DNA from: Kitasatospora sp. NBC_01266
GTDB taxonomy: Bacteria; Actinomycetota; Actinomycetes; Streptomycetales; Streptomycetaceae
Length of the DNA stretch: 64,000 bases
Assembly (NCBI RefSeq): GCF_036242395.1
Contig: NZ_CP108458.1
Coordinates: 868,001 to 932,000 of the forward strand
Direction of reading: 5' to 3'
A program made the position numbers and the translations under genes. Positions 28,661 to 38,231 of the stretch are shown piece by piece (position 1 is the stretch's first letter; each line of letters opens with the position of its first letter). The notes below the pieces were generated by a model. The model searched no databases, was not told the DNA's origin, and worked only from the letters and a program-made list of their open reading frames with translations.

Positions 28661-28789
28661 TCAGGTGACGCTGTGGGCGAGCAGCAGGCCTGCGGCTGCC
28701 AGCATGCCCAGGGCGGCAACCGAAGCTGCCACCACGAACAGCACCAGTACGACTCTGCGCTGGCGCGCGATGTGTTCCGGTACGTCCAC
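28661..28789 (-). CDS. 42-aa single-helix membrane peptide in the GTPase/TerY operon
   Basis: GTG start with GAGGAGG 5-6 nt upstream; an in-frame ATG 27 nt earlier is possible. The sequence starts VDVPEHIARQRRVV; the rest is one hydrophobic helix of ~24 residues ending LLLAHSVT. It lies 58 nt before TerY and 134 nt after the membrane GTPase gene. The gap upstream (28790-28923) is relatively AT-rich and may hold an internal promoter. Possibly a membrane tether for the triad. Confidence 0.6.
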   Translation of the reverse strand: MDVPEHIARQRRVVLVLFVVAASVAALGMLAAAGLLLAHSVT

Positions 28790-28923
28790 TACATCCTCCT
28801 CTCGCCCGACCGACATGCGTCCGGCGCATCAGGCGGTCCGGGTGATCAGCGATCCGAATCTACCGCACCACTGATGAGCCGTCAGAAACTTACTTAAACT
28901 GATCCGGGCAATCTGCCTAACTA

Positions 28924-30579
28924 TCATTCATGTCGACTTACTCCGGTCGGAACACGCCGCCGTCCTCCGATACCGGCTCCCGACACCCTTCGACCGTCCG
29001 GAACCAGTGCCCCGACCGGCAGCCCGGTGCGAGACAGCAGCCAGAGCACCGGGGCGGCGGCAGTCGCAGCCTCGGCGTCCAGCGCCTGCGGTCCGGTCGC
29101 AGTACGTGAGCTGACGGCCCAGTACCTAGCCTCACCGAAGCTCCGGCTGAGGCCCCGGACCAGACTCTCCAGTCCCACCTCGCAGAGCCACTCGCCCACC
29201 CCGGCACCGGCCGCCACCGGCCCACAGCTCTCCAGCCCATCCAGCACGTCCCGTTTGGTCACCGCCACGGCCACCGGGGTGCGCGCCCGGCGCCCGGACA
29301 TTGCTTGGAACTCTCCGGCGAGCCGGTCGAAGGTCACCGTGGGCTGCTCGCGCGCGGGCCGGGCCAGCACGGTCTCGTCCTCCTCCCCGGCGGACAGCCT
29401 GCTGCGGAACTCTCGGTCCGCAAGCACGTCGCAGACCAGCAACACCCCGTCCGCATGGGCTAGGTAGCGCTGGTCACGCAGCGAGTCGGTCTTCCGAAGC
29501 GCCTCCCCCATCGGGTCGTACAGATACAGCAGCCGACGTCGGCGCCCCTTCGACACTCGGACCATGAAGGCTTGCGGGAGCGTCTCGGTGGTCGCCCGAA
29601 CCCAGTCACCCGAACGCAGCAACTGCTCAGCCCGCTCATACCGGTCCTGGTCGGCAGCGGTTCCGAAATCGACCGTGAGCCCGGAGCGCCAGGTCCCCGC
29701 CAGCAGCCCCGTCACGGCAGCCATCAGCAGCATGGTCTTACCCGAGGAGTCGGCACCGATCAGCGGCAGGTGCACCAGTCGGGCCGAGCCGAGCCCGTCG
29801 GGCAGGGCGCGACTGCAGTGCGGGCAGAGCGAGACCAGCCGCCCTCGACGCCCCGGCGAGCTGGTCGGCAGGATCTGCCCACACTGGCAGACCCTGCGGA
29901 ACACCCCGTACCTGCCGGGCCGAAGTGCCGTATGCCGCCGCGAACAGCCCTCGCACTGGTACACGGGGAGGTCGATGGCCTCCCAGCACCCTGGGTACGG
30001 GCAGCGCATCCGGATCCCCCGTACCTTCAGCCACAGCCGCTCCAGAGCACGTGCCACGAACGCGGTTGCCGCCAACGAACCCACAAAAATTCCGAGTTGC
30101 ACCGCGAGCAGCAGGAGCAGGACGACCACGACCGCGGCGGACAGCGCCGCGCCCACCACCGCACCCACCGCAATGCCCAGACCGGCCAACCTGGCCAGCT
30201 TGCGGCCCACCCAGTGGTCGAACGCGCGCCCCGCCCGATTCAGCCCCTGCATCCGGCGCCAGCCACGCTCGTTCAACCAGTCATCGACGAGTCGGCGCCA
30301 CCAGGCTCGAGCTCCGTACCGGGCGGCGGTGCCGGCGTCGACCCAGACCTGCCGCCACCAGTACGAGGCATACGCGGGCTCACTGCCGGAGCCTGGCAGC
30401 ACGATCCGGTGGTCCGGGCGTCCGGGCCGCCAGGGGCCCAGGCGTCGCCCGGCGGTCTGGGCAAAAATGCCGTAGAACTCTGGTGCGCTGACCAGGGCGG
30501 TCAGACTGCCGACCACGGCGACCACCGCCAGCAGCGCCAGCGCCACATCACGGACTACCAACCAGACGGCAAGGTTCAT
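28924..30579 (-). CDS. Membrane-anchored zinc-ribbon TRAFAC-type GTPase
   Basis: 551 aa. ATG overlaps the GAP1-like stop (ATGA). Membrane helices near 10-32 and 136-175, two zinc ribbons (C193, C198, C209, C212 and C231, C233, C252, C255), then a GTPase domain: Walker A GADSSGKT (275-282), LYLYDPMGE as the Walker B region, G4-like TKRD. This double-zinc-ribbon build with a neighbouring GAP1-like protein is typical of conflict-system GTPases in multicellular actinobacteria. Likely a membrane-bound switch; its trigger is unknown. Confidence 0.82.
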   Translation of the reverse strand: MNLAVWLVVRDVALALLAVVAVVGSLTALVSAPEFYGIFAQTAGRRLGPWRPGRPDHRIVLPGSGSEPAYASYWWRQVWVDAGTAARYGARAWWRRLVDDWLNERGWRRMQGLNRAGRAFDHWVGRKLARLAGLGIAVGAVVGAALSAAVVVVLLLLLAVQLGIFVGSLAATAFVARALERLWLKVRGIRMRCPYPGCWEAIDLPVYQCEGCSRRHTALRPGRYGVFRRVCQCGQILPTSSPGRRGRLVSLCPHCSRALPDGLGSARLVHLPLIGADSSGKTMLLMAAVTGLLAGTWRSGLTVDFGTAADQDRYERAEQLLRSGDWVRATTETLPQAFMVRVSKGRRRRLLYLYDPMGEALRKTDSLRDQRYLAHADGVLLVCDVLADREFRSRLSAGEEDETVLARPAREQPTVTFDRLAGEFQAMSGRRARTPVAVAVTKRDVLDGLESCGPVAAGAGVGEWLCEVGLESLVRGLSRSFGEARYWAVSSRTATGPQALDAEAATAAAPVLWLLSRTGLPVGALVPDGRRVSGAGIGGRRRVPTGVSRHE

Positions 30580-33155
30580 CGTCCGTCCTCCCGATCTCTG
30601 CCACGGCCGTTCTCGGCCCGAGGCGGTGGGGCCAGGTCAGGCGACCGCCCGTGCGCCGTCGGCCGGGCGGTCCGCTCCGACCTGCGGCGCAATCCGAAGC
30701 GCTCTGCGAGGCCCGGCCGGTGCCACCCCTTCCACTGCTCGGCCCATGACCCGCCGCTGGGGATCTTGAAGGGAGCCCGCCCGACCATCCGCCCGATCTC
30801 GGCCAGCTCGTCCGGCGAAAGCCTGCGCAACAGCGGCTTCAGGACCTCGGTCAACAGCCGTTGCCTGGTCCGGTCCCAGAGTTGCGAGGCACCCGGCATG
30901 GACTGCCACGCGACGAAGCAGGCGGCCGGGTAGCGCAGGTCCGACCGCATCCGGTCCAGCATCGAGGTCTCCCCGGCCAGCCGCTGATAGGCCGACAGCA
31001 GACCCTCGTCCCCGCTGTTAGCCAGGGTGACAAGCTCCTCGGCGAGCAGTACCTCGCAAACGCCGGTCCCGGTCCACGCGGATGGCCCGAAGCCCACCAG
31101 CACCCTGTTTGCCACCGCGTCGTCGAGTAGCCGGGCGATGGCCGGTTCGAGTGGCCGGGCCCGGTACGCCAGCGCCAGCGCCCTTCCGGTGAAGCCGGAC
31201 CCGGCTTCACCGGAACTCACCTGAGCGGAGTGCACCAGCGCTTCGAGCGCGGCTGCTTCCCGCCCCTCGGCCATACCCCCACGGAGCAGAGCTGCTGCGA
31301 GAGCCGGGGCATGGACGTCGTCCGGTGTGCTCCCGAGCGCTACGGCCACCAGGTCGTGCTGTAGACCGGCCGACCGCAGCCGATCACTGCCGAGCATGGC
31401 CAGCAGCTCAAGGGCGTCGCCGATGCCGGGCCGAGCGGTCGGCCAGGCCAGCCGGTAGACCGTGCGGAGCAGCGAAGGGTCCTCGGACACCGACAAGACG
31501 ACAGGTGCGTTCAGCAGATGACGCAGCAACGGCAGTCCGCCGGCGCCGGCGGGTGCCGCGAGAACCATCCGCAAATGCGGATACTCAGCCAGGTCCGCCG
31601 ATTTCCAGTCAATATGACGATTAGCCAGTGCAGTCGTGGCCGCCCACGGATCGCCCTCCAGGACGATGTCGTTGAGCCGATCCAGCACCGCGGAGCACAG
31701 CGAAGCGCCGTACTCCCGGCCCAGCAGCGCAGACGCGCGTTCCGCCGTCTGGCCCCCGGAGCCGACCAGGGCTTCCGCCAGACGGCCGGCCAGGTGGCTC
31801 GACTCCGAACCGGGCTCAACTCCCAGCTGCTCCGCGATTTCGAGCAGCACCAGTATCCGCTGGAGCGGCGCGACGCCGTCCGAGACCACTGCTCGGAGCG
31901 CGGCACCGATCTCGGCCGCGAGCACCTGGGTCGCCGCCGTGCTCAGCCGGAGCAGCCGCCGGTCGACGGCGCCGGTTGACGAAGGGGCACGCAACACGGC
32001 ACGGACCGCTGCGGTGGCCACCATGTCGGTGACACACTCCGGCCACCCAGCAGCGCACAGCGCGGCGCCAAGCCGCCCGAACTCCGGTTCCGACGTTAGC
32101 TTTCCGTTGGCAGCGGAAGCCACCATGCCTTCGACGAAGACGCACCAGAAGGCCTCGTCGTACTCCCGGGCATGGCCGCAGGCCCAGTCGACCGCCGCGT
32201 GGAGACCATCCGCCGTCGGGTCGATGCCCGCACCCAGTGCCAGCGCTGCGAGCCGACCCGTTCCGAACTCGTCCAAACGGTCGGTTGTCTCGGCTGCCGC
32301 TCGCCCGTTCGTGGCCCGCCGAAAGAGTTCGGGTCGACCGGCCAACCAGACCTGGGCCGCGACCTGGGCCCAGAGGCTGGACCGAGCGGGACTCGACGGG
32401 CCGCCCGCCCCATGATGCACACGGTACTGATGGTCGAGTTCGGCCGGGCCGAAGCCGAACTCGGCGTCCTGCCGTATTCCCACCACCATGTGCTTCGAAC
32501 GGTAGGGGCGCCGGGTGTAGGTGGTGAACGTGAGCTCGGCCGCGTACCGGGCGGGCAGGGCTCCGCACGCGAGCGCGACCCACCGCGCGACACACGACGG
32601 ATCCTGTTCGACCAGCACCAGTTGGGGGCCGGCCTGCTCGGCAAAGAGCTCCCGCACATCCGCCAGGAAGGCGGCCAGCCGGTCGCCGCGCTCCCGGGCG
32701 AAGCGGGTCAACACCTCCCGGCCGAAGGTGCCGCCGGGCGCGAATTCCGCCAGCGGTTCCGTGGTGGAGTTCCCCGGGTCCGTGGACCGCCAAGTCGGCG
32801 ATCCCCAGGCCTCCACGGGGAGCAGTCGGCCTGGCAGCACGGCACCATGCGGCAGGTGAACGGCGTGGGCGTGGAAGTTGCCGTAGCGCCCGGTGTAGTC
32901 GGCGCCGGTGTACACCGTCCGACTGAGCAAGCCACTGCCATCCGCCAGCCGGGTGAACGCCAACGTCACGGGGAAAGAGGCCAGTTCTGCATCATCCGGC
33001 CGGGCCGGGGCATCACGCGGCGGCTCGTACCCCAACACCGGCTCGGCCTGCCGGAGGATCTCGGGACCGATCCCCGCCGATACCGCGGTGAATCGGAACC
33101 CCGATCCATCTGGACCGGGCGGCGCCGAGGTGTAGTGCAACTGCTCCAGTGCCAC
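30576..33155 (-). CDS. GTPase-associated protein 1 (GAP1)-like protein
   Basis: 859 aa. The chosen GTG has AAAGGGG 6 nt upstream; an ATG 6 nt earlier would leave no spacing. The N-terminus (ALEQLHYTSAPPGPDGSGFR) and following segments FPVTLAFTRLADG, SRTVYTGADYTGRYGNFHAH, VALACGALPARYAAELTFTTY match GAP1 N-terminal domains. The rest is a large helical region. GAP1 proteins are recognised by constant linkage to zinc-ribbon GTPases; their biochemistry is not known. Here it lies between the two GTPase genes. Confidence 0.8.
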   Translation of the reverse strand: MALEQLHYTSAPPGPDGSGFRFTAVSAGIGPEILRQAEPVLGYEPPRDAPARPDDAELASFPVTLAFTRLADGSGLLSRTVYTGADYTGRYGNFHAHAVHLPHGAVLPGRLLPVEAWGSPTWRSTDPGNSTTEPLAEFAPGGTFGREVLTRFARERGDRLAAFLADVRELFAEQAGPQLVLVEQDPSCVARWVALACGALPARYAAELTFTTYTRRPYRSKHMVVGIRQDAEFGFGPAELDHQYRVHHGAGGPSSPARSSLWAQVAAQVWLAGRPELFRRATNGRAAAETTDRLDEFGTGRLAALALGAGIDPTADGLHAAVDWACGHAREYDEAFWCVFVEGMVASAANGKLTSEPEFGRLGAALCAAGWPECVTDMVATAAVRAVLRAPSSTGAVDRRLLRLSTAATQVLAAEIGAALRAVVSDGVAPLQRILVLLEIAEQLGVEPGSESSHLAGRLAEALVGSGGQTAERASALLGREYGASLCSAVLDRLNDIVLEGDPWAATTALANRHIDWKSADLAEYPHLRMVLAAPAGAGGLPLLRHLLNAPVVLSVSEDPSLLRTVYRLAWPTARPGIGDALELLAMLGSDRLRSAGLQHDLVAVALGSTPDDVHAPALAAALLRGGMAEGREAAALEALVHSAQVSSGEAGSGFTGRALALAYRARPLEPAIARLLDDAVANRVLVGFGPSAWTGTGVCEVLLAEELVTLANSGDEGLLSAYQRLAGETSMLDRMRSDLRYPAACFVAWQSMPGASQLWDRTRQRLLTEVLKPLLRRLSPDELAEIGRMVGRAPFKIPSGGSWAEQWKGWHRPGLAERFGLRRRSERTARPTAHGRSPDLAPPPRAENGRGRDREDGR

Positions 33156-33228
33156 CGTCATCCCCTTTCGTGCAACCACTGCGTACTGGCCCGCCCGAGC
33201 TGTGGGCGCGGGTGCCGTCCGCCCCTTG

Positions 33229-34449
33229 TCACTTCGCCCGCCTGACCGGAAGCAGCCCACGGAGACCGAGCAGCCAGAACAACGGGTCCTCCACTCGGAC
33301 CGGCTGCGGTCCCTGCTTGGGTGCGTCGGCCGGGGCGCCGGCAGGCGGCGGCGCCCCCAGGGCGGAGAGCGCGAATAGCGAGAAGGTCTGGAAATCCCGG
33401 TCGAGTTGGCGGTACAGCGCTCCACCGTCCCAGTCCTCCAGGAGCGCCCGCACCTCGTGGTGGACGCCGAGCCGGTCCGCCTCGTCCAACTTGCCGCCGG
33501 TGTGCGTGGCGTTGGTGGCCACCGGTGAGCCGGGCGGCAGGACCGTACGGAGCTCGTCGCTCTTGGTCAGCGCCACGGCCAGCGGTGTCGACACCCTTCC
33601 CTGGGAGTTGCCGCGCCGGTGACCGCGCAGCTGTTCGGCCAGGTCGGCCACGATCTGGACCGGCGGGGCCTCGATATCAGGCAGATGTCTGCCCTGCTCG
33701 GCGAGCAGGTCGCGGACCGTCCGCAGCTGAAGCGGATCCACCATCAGAATGATCCCGTCGGCAGCGGCCAGGTAAGCGGTGTAGCGATCCATCGCCTCGG
33801 CGCTGGCCAGGTTCTCCCCGGCTGCGTCGAAGAAGACCAGCGAAGTGTGCCGGCTCCCGTCGCCCCGCAACCCGGGCCGCGGCAGGCTCAGCCGAAACAT
33901 CAGCGGGTCGTTGAAGCTCATCGCGGCGCTCTGGGTCGGGGCAGGCAGCCGCAACCCGTCGTACAGGTCCTCCTCCATCTCCTGGAACCGAGCCTGCGTC
34001 GATGCCCCCATCGCGGGCAGCGCCGCGCCGAAGGGACGGCCTGCCCGGCCGCGCAGCTCGTGGACCAGCACTGTGGTGGCCGTGCTCTTCCCCGCCGTCT
34101 TCGGCCCGACCAACGCGATGATCCGGCTCTGCTGATCGCAGTAGTCGGTGGGCAGGTCGCTGTGGCAGGTCCGACAGGCCCGGACCGGCGTGGTAACCCC
34201 ACAGTTCGGGCAGGCAGCGCGCCCCTTCCTCGCGCCGAGCCGACCCGGCGGATCGAACAGCGGCCCCCGCAGCGCCGCCCGCTGGTTGCCCCCGCTCGCG
34301 GCGCGTCCGGTGAACGTCGCCCACACGTCGTCCGGCTCGGGCCCGCACGGGCTGCTGCCCCGTACTCCCACAGACGACATCAGGCACCGGTACTGCAGCC
34401 GGGATGCGTTGTCCCGGGTGAAGCAGTAGGGGCAAACCACATCGGTCAT
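33229..34449 (-). CDS. Soluble zinc-ribbon GTPase
   Basis: 406 aa. ATG lies 1 bp after the upstream stop (TGAGATG). N-terminal zinc-binding CPYC (6-9) and a second ribbon C80, C83, C92, C95. GTPase domain: Walker A GPKTAGKS (115-122), LVFFDAAGE (Walker B), TKSD (G4). No membrane helix, unlike its partner at 28.9-30.6 kb. Two linked GTPases plus GAP1 suggest a two-switch device. Confidence 0.82.
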   Translation of the reverse strand: MTDVVCPYCFTRDNASRLQYRCLMSSVGVRGSSPCGPEPDDVWATFTGRAASGGNQRAALRGPLFDPPGRLGARKGRAACPNCGVTTPVRACRTCHSDLPTDYCDQQSRIIALVGPKTAGKSTATTVLVHELRGRAGRPFGAALPAMGASTQARFQEMEEDLYDGLRLPAPTQSAAMSFNDPLMFRLSLPRPGLRGDGSRHTSLVFFDAAGENLASAEAMDRYTAYLAAADGIILMVDPLQLRTVRDLLAEQGRHLPDIEAPPVQIVADLAEQLRGHRRGNSQGRVSTPLAVALTKSDELRTVLPPGSPVATNATHTGGKLDEADRLGVHHEVRALLEDWDGGALYRQLDRDFQTFSLFALSALGAPPPAGAPADAPKQGPQPVRVEDPLFWLLGLRGLLPVRRAK

Positions 34450-34450
34450 C

Positions 34451-36781
34451 TCAGCGCACCACCAGAGCATCGAGCGGAGGATCCTGCAGCCGGGCACCGG
34501 CAGCGTGCGGGCCGGTCAGAAAGGCCCGCAGGACAGAGGGACGGAACAGCTCCCGCACGTCGAGGCGGGTGACGACCGCCGCTGCGGACGCCAGCTCCTC
34601 CCCGGTGACGTGCAGGAGTTCGGTGCCCTGCTCCGGCCGGATCGGGCGAACCGTGCCGGCCAGCGCAACCAGCCGGAAGTCGGGACAGCGTGATTCCTCG
34701 TCAGTGGTCGGCCGGACGGCACGGATCTCGACAGGCAGGAACGTCGAGGCCCGCCAACGGGGCCGGCCCAGTGTCCAGGACACCCGGACACAGGTGGGCA
34801 GCACAAAGTCAGCCGAGTCCGTGACGACCAGGTCAGCGGCCTCACTGCGGACCGGGGAGACCGTCACCCGGCACGGTCGGTCGTCGACCGGCAAGGTCAG
34901 GCCTTCACGCAGGTAGCTGGTTCGCACCACGCTCCGGACCTCGGTCCGTCCACCCTGGGTCCAACTGACAATGACCTGCTGCGCCGGGTCAGGCCAGGCG
35001 AAGGAGACCCGGGCTGTGCCGTCGGCGGCGCGCACCACTGCCAACTCGCTTTCGGCGCCGAGAGTGTCGAGCAGCAGCGTCGGCCCGGCAACGGTCCGCC
35101 GACCGAGCGTCGTGATCGCGGTGAGCCGAGTGAGCGCTCCAAGCGGCAGGTCGAGCTCAACAGCCTTACGCTGCGAGGGCACCGAGCGGCCGGGCAGCGG
35201 CGCCAGGCCGTCGGCACGGTGTGTGAGGTCCTCACCGGAGGCCGGCGGCAGGGCATCCGGCCACTGGACCAGCCGTACCTCGCCACGTTCCGGCGCGACC
35301 CACTCCACCCGGACCGCCCCCGCAGTGTCCGCCCGGCTGATTGCCAGCGCCTCCAACGCATCCGGCCACTCCTCGACGAGCACCCGGGCGGACACCCCGT
35401 CGGACCAGACACGCTGACCGTCAGGCGACGAGTAGCCACATCGAACCGTGTAGACGTAACCGCCCGGTGCCAACCCCTCGTCGACGAATCCCGCGCGCTC
35501 GCAGCTGACCCGCACGGGCTGCTCGGACCCGCCCGGGCCGGGCTCGGCCCGCCGCCACACCCGCACGGCCGCCGCCCCCCGCGGCGCCTGCCAGGCCACC
35601 ACCACCAGCCGACGTCCCGGGGTCAGGTCGAGGCCGGACACCTCGGGCGCGACCAGGCACGGTCCACCGACCAGCGCCCGGCCCGCCACTGCCCCGCCCG
35701 CCAGCGGCAGCACCGCGTAGCGCACCGTGCTGCCGAACTCAACGCTGCTGTCCAGCAGTTCTCGCTGACTGCCGCAGCCGACCTCAACCAGTCGTCCCGA
35801 CGCGTCCACCGAACTCCGCAGGACCCGGTACGACACCGCTGGGCTGCCAGGAGACCGCAAGGCGGCGCGCTGCCAGGTCAACCGGACCCCTCGGGCCGTG
35901 GGCACGGCGCGGATCTCGGGCGCACCGGCCGCCCCCGGCAGGCGACTGGAGACCCTGACCAGAGCGGAGACGGCGGCCGGTTCGTCTGCTCCGAGACGCA
36001 GCGCCCGCAGGCAGCAGGCGACGGCCTCCTCGGCGCGATCGAGCCGTTCCAGCACCGCTGCCTCATCGAGTAGACCGCTCAGCTCCGCCCGGTCGGCCGA
36101 GATCCGATGCCGGAGCTGTTCGAGTAGATGGTCACCGGACGCCACGGGCAGCCGGTCGGCGAAGGCAGTCGCCTGCCGCAGCCGCCGGGCCCGCCAGGCA
36201 TCCAGCACTCCCTCCGCCGCCTCCCGGTCCGCGCCCCGCCAGCCGACGGCGGCCGCCAGCTCCGCTGCCTCGTCCGGATGCACACCCAGCTCCTCGGCAG
36301 CAGCGGCTCCGATACCTTGCGGATGCTCCCGGAGCAGAACAAACAACTGATAGAGCGTCAGCCACCGAAGTCCCATCCGATCGGACTCCAGGACCTCGTG
36401 CACTCGGTCCAGAACGGCTGCTGCGGCACCGCTCCGCGGGTCCCCCGAGCTCGTCCAACCATCCGCGATCTCTTGCACGTACACCTGGTCGGCCCGCCGC
36501 CACCGCTTGGCACGGCCGGGAAACCAGAGACCGTCCAGCACCCGGAATGCGGGTCTGACCTCACCGATCGGGCCGGGGCCGGGAAGCACCAGAGCCTGCG
36601 CGACATGCCGGGCCCCGAGCGCCTGAAGATCGTCAACCAGTCCTGCGTAGTCCACCACCGCGGGGAACGCCGGCAACCCCACCCCCGTTTCCCCACCTGC
36701 CCCCGTCGCCAACCGTGCCCCGCCTCCACGCTCCCGCAGGTCCGGCCCCGGCTTCGAAGCCACGCCGGCCACTGCCCGCAT
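34451..36781 (-). CDS. Helical plus FnIII-like repeat protein heading the GTPase operon
   Basis: 776 aa from the ATG at 36781. Upstream in frame, ELRVCCDGGSAGLACRYEL looks coding and has AAAGGAGGA in front, so the true start may be further up (CTG or GTG near 36830-36860). Residues ~1-285 are helical. From ~288 onward there are about four beta-sandwich modules with FnIII-like signatures (GVRLTWQ, VSYRVLRSS, RYAVLPLAGG; RLVVVAWQAP, YVYTVRCGYSS; VRVEWVAPERGEVRLVQW). No signal peptide, so it is cytoplasmic. Likely a ligand- or partner-binding scaffold for the GTPases. Confidence 0.72.
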   Translation of the reverse strand: MRAVAGVASKPGPDLRERGGGARLATGAGGETGVGLPAFPAVVDYAGLVDDLQALGARHVAQALVLPGPGPIGEVRPAFRVLDGLWFPGRAKRWRRADQVYVQEIADGWTSSGDPRSGAAAAVLDRVHEVLESDRMGLRWLTLYQLFVLLREHPQGIGAAAAEELGVHPDEAAELAAAVGWRGADREAAEGVLDAWRARRLRQATAFADRLPVASGDHLLEQLRHRISADRAELSGLLDEAAVLERLDRAEEAVACCLRALRLGADEPAAVSALVRVSSRLPGAAGAPEIRAVPTARGVRLTWQRAALRSPGSPAVSYRVLRSSVDASGRLVEVGCGSQRELLDSSVEFGSTVRYAVLPLAGGAVAGRALVGGPCLVAPEVSGLDLTPGRRLVVVAWQAPRGAAAVRVWRRAEPGPGGSEQPVRVSCERAGFVDEGLAPGGYVYTVRCGYSSPDGQRVWSDGVSARVLVEEWPDALEALAISRADTAGAVRVEWVAPERGEVRLVQWPDALPPASGEDLTHRADGLAPLPGRSVPSQRKAVELDLPLGALTRLTAITTLGRRTVAGPTLLLDTLGAESELAVVRAADGTARVSFAWPDPAQQVIVSWTQGGRTEVRSVVRTSYLREGLTLPVDDRPCRVTVSPVRSEAADLVVTDSADFVLPTCVRVSWTLGRPRWRASTFLPVEIRAVRPTTDEESRCPDFRLVALAGTVRPIRPEQGTELLHVTGEELASAAAVVTRLDVRELFRPSVLRAFLTGPHAAGARLQDPPLDALVVR

Positions 36782-37283
36782 CAACTCATAACGACATGCC
36801 AACCCGGCAGATCCCCCATCACAGCAGACGCGCAGCTCCGCTGTCCTCCTTTTCACCCCATCGATGAGATCCCGCGAGACGACAGAGGCCGACCTGCCGC
36901 TGGCAAACCCGACGCCGACACCTCGGAACAAAGGACCGCCGATCGCAGTGCCGACCGAGCCACCGCCAAGCCTTCCGCTGAGTCAGGCCAGACTGCTCGT
37001 TCGACAGCGGCTCGGCGCCCTGCAGCTCAGCGCTCTGCGGAAGAACCAGACGTACCGGAATATGTTCCTCACCTCCGGCATCCTCGTCGCCCACGGCACC
37101 TTTCTTGCCCTCCGGCCGCGGGGCCAGCTGGACGGCAAACCCTGGGCAAAAGAGCATCGCCTACGACGACGAACCAGGCTGGACGACCTGCAGGACGCAG
37201 ACCGGCAAGAGAACGTTGCACGTCGACGGAGGCTGGCTCCTCCACTGACCTGTCCCGCCTCACCACACAGAAAGCAGACCACC
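36782..37283. other. Intergenic region between the island operon and the Nudix gene
   Basis: About 500 bases without a convincing gene. The left part holds the leader, and possibly extra N-terminal codons, of the FnIII-like gene. Open frames on both strands have no family resemblance and no ribosome site. No clear promoter, repeat or attachment site was seen. Confidence 0.4.
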
Positions 37284-37715
37284 ATGCAAGCGCGAGTCCG
37301 AGCCGTCCTCCTCACCCCGAACAACACCATGCTGCTGATCAAGCGCATCCGCCCCGGCATCCCCGCCTACTGGGTCATCGTCGGCGGCAAGGTCGAACCG
37401 ACCGACTCGAGCCCCGAGGACGCCCTGCTCCGCGAGGTGCGCGAGGAGATCGCCGGCGAGGCCCGGATCGTCTCGCTCCTCCACACCATCGAAAACGACG
37501 ACGAGCACCAGGACTTCTACCTGGCCACGATCGAGAAGTGGAGCTTCGAGGACCGCACCGGCCCTGAGTTCAGCCAGGAGGGGCGCGGCGAGTACCTCCT
37601 GGAGGAGATCCCGCTCACCACCACGGCGCTCGACGCCGTGAACCTCCTGCCCGAGGAGTTCGCCGCCGTGCTGCGCGAGGCTGTCGAGCGCGGCGAACTC
37701 ATCGCCGCTCGTTAG
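37284..37715 (+). CDS. Nudix hydrolase
   Basis: 143 aa. The Nudix box starts GGKVEPTDSSPEDALLREVR and runs on EEIAGEA (about residues 34-60), with all catalytic glutamates. The N-terminus (RVRAVLLTPNNTMLLIKR) is the usual first strand. Hydrolyses a nucleoside diphosphate-linked substrate, not predictable here. ATG at 37284 is the only start that fits the family; the ribosome site (AGAAAGCAG) is weak. An open frame extends upstream without resemblance to anything. Confidence 0.9.
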   Translation: MQARVRAVLLTPNNTMLLIKRIRPGIPAYWVIVGGKVEPTDSSPEDALLREVREEIAGEARIVSLLHTIENDDEHQDFYLATIEKWSFEDRTGPEFSQEGRGEYLLEEIPLTTTALDAVNLLPEEFAAVLREAVERGELIAAR

Positions 37716-37769
37716 CGCTCGATAGAGACCTCGGGCTCGTTCGAACGCACGCCACAAGCCCGGGAAACC

Positions 37770-38213
37770 TCAGAGCGCCCCCTCCGGGAACACCCGCCCC
37801 AGCAGCGCCAGCAGACTCGACCGCTCCTCCTCGCTCAGCCGCTCCAGCCCGCTGAGGCCGGACATCACCCGCGCGCGGATCCGGTGGACGGCCTGCTCCC
37901 CCTCCTCGGTCAGCAGCACGTTCTTGATCCGCCGGTCGGCCGGGTCGACCTCGCGGCGGACCAGGCCGCGGCTCTCCAGGCGGTCGACGATCCCGGTGAT
38001 GTTGGAGGCGTCGCAGGCGAGCAGCTCGGCCAGGCTGCGCATCGATCTGGGCTCGCGCAGCAGGCTGAGTGTCTTGCCCTGCATCAGGGTCAGGCCGCTC
38101 TCGGCCGCCATCGCGGCGAACTGCCGGTAGTACGCCGCCGCGGCCCGCGCCAGCTCGTCCATCAGCCGGGTGGGCGTGGGGGCGGGGGCGGGCGGCACGG
38201 TGGGCTCAGTCAT
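37770..38213 (-). CDS. MarR-family transcriptional regulator
   Basis: 147 aa winged-helix regulator: SLAELLACDASNITGIVDRL (recognition helix), ESRGLVRREVDPADRRIKN (wing), helical dimerisation ends. Divergent from the DJ-1/ALDH fusion gene across 157 bp that hold two copies of a TTGA-N5-TCAA palindrome. The expected role is to repress that gene, and probably itself, until an aldehyde or other ligand binds. Confidence 0.9.
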   Translation of the reverse strand: MTEPTVPPAPAPTPTRLMDELARAAAAYYRQFAAMAAESGLTLMQGKTLSLLREPRSMRSLAELLACDASNITGIVDRLESRGLVRREVDPADRRIKNVLLTEEGEQAVHRIRARVMSGLSGLERLSEEERSSLLALLGRVFPEGAL

Positions 38214-38231
38214 GGCTGAAGTCTACGGGAG

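Noticed and set aside
19277..36860. Integrative element carrying the signalling island
   Set aside because: No integrase, tRNA gene or direct-repeat attachment sites were seen at either side, so no mobile boundary can be claimed.
36864..37283. N-terminal extension of the Nudix protein
   Set aside because: The extra 140 residues have no family resemblance, and the Nudix fold begins at the ATG at 37284.
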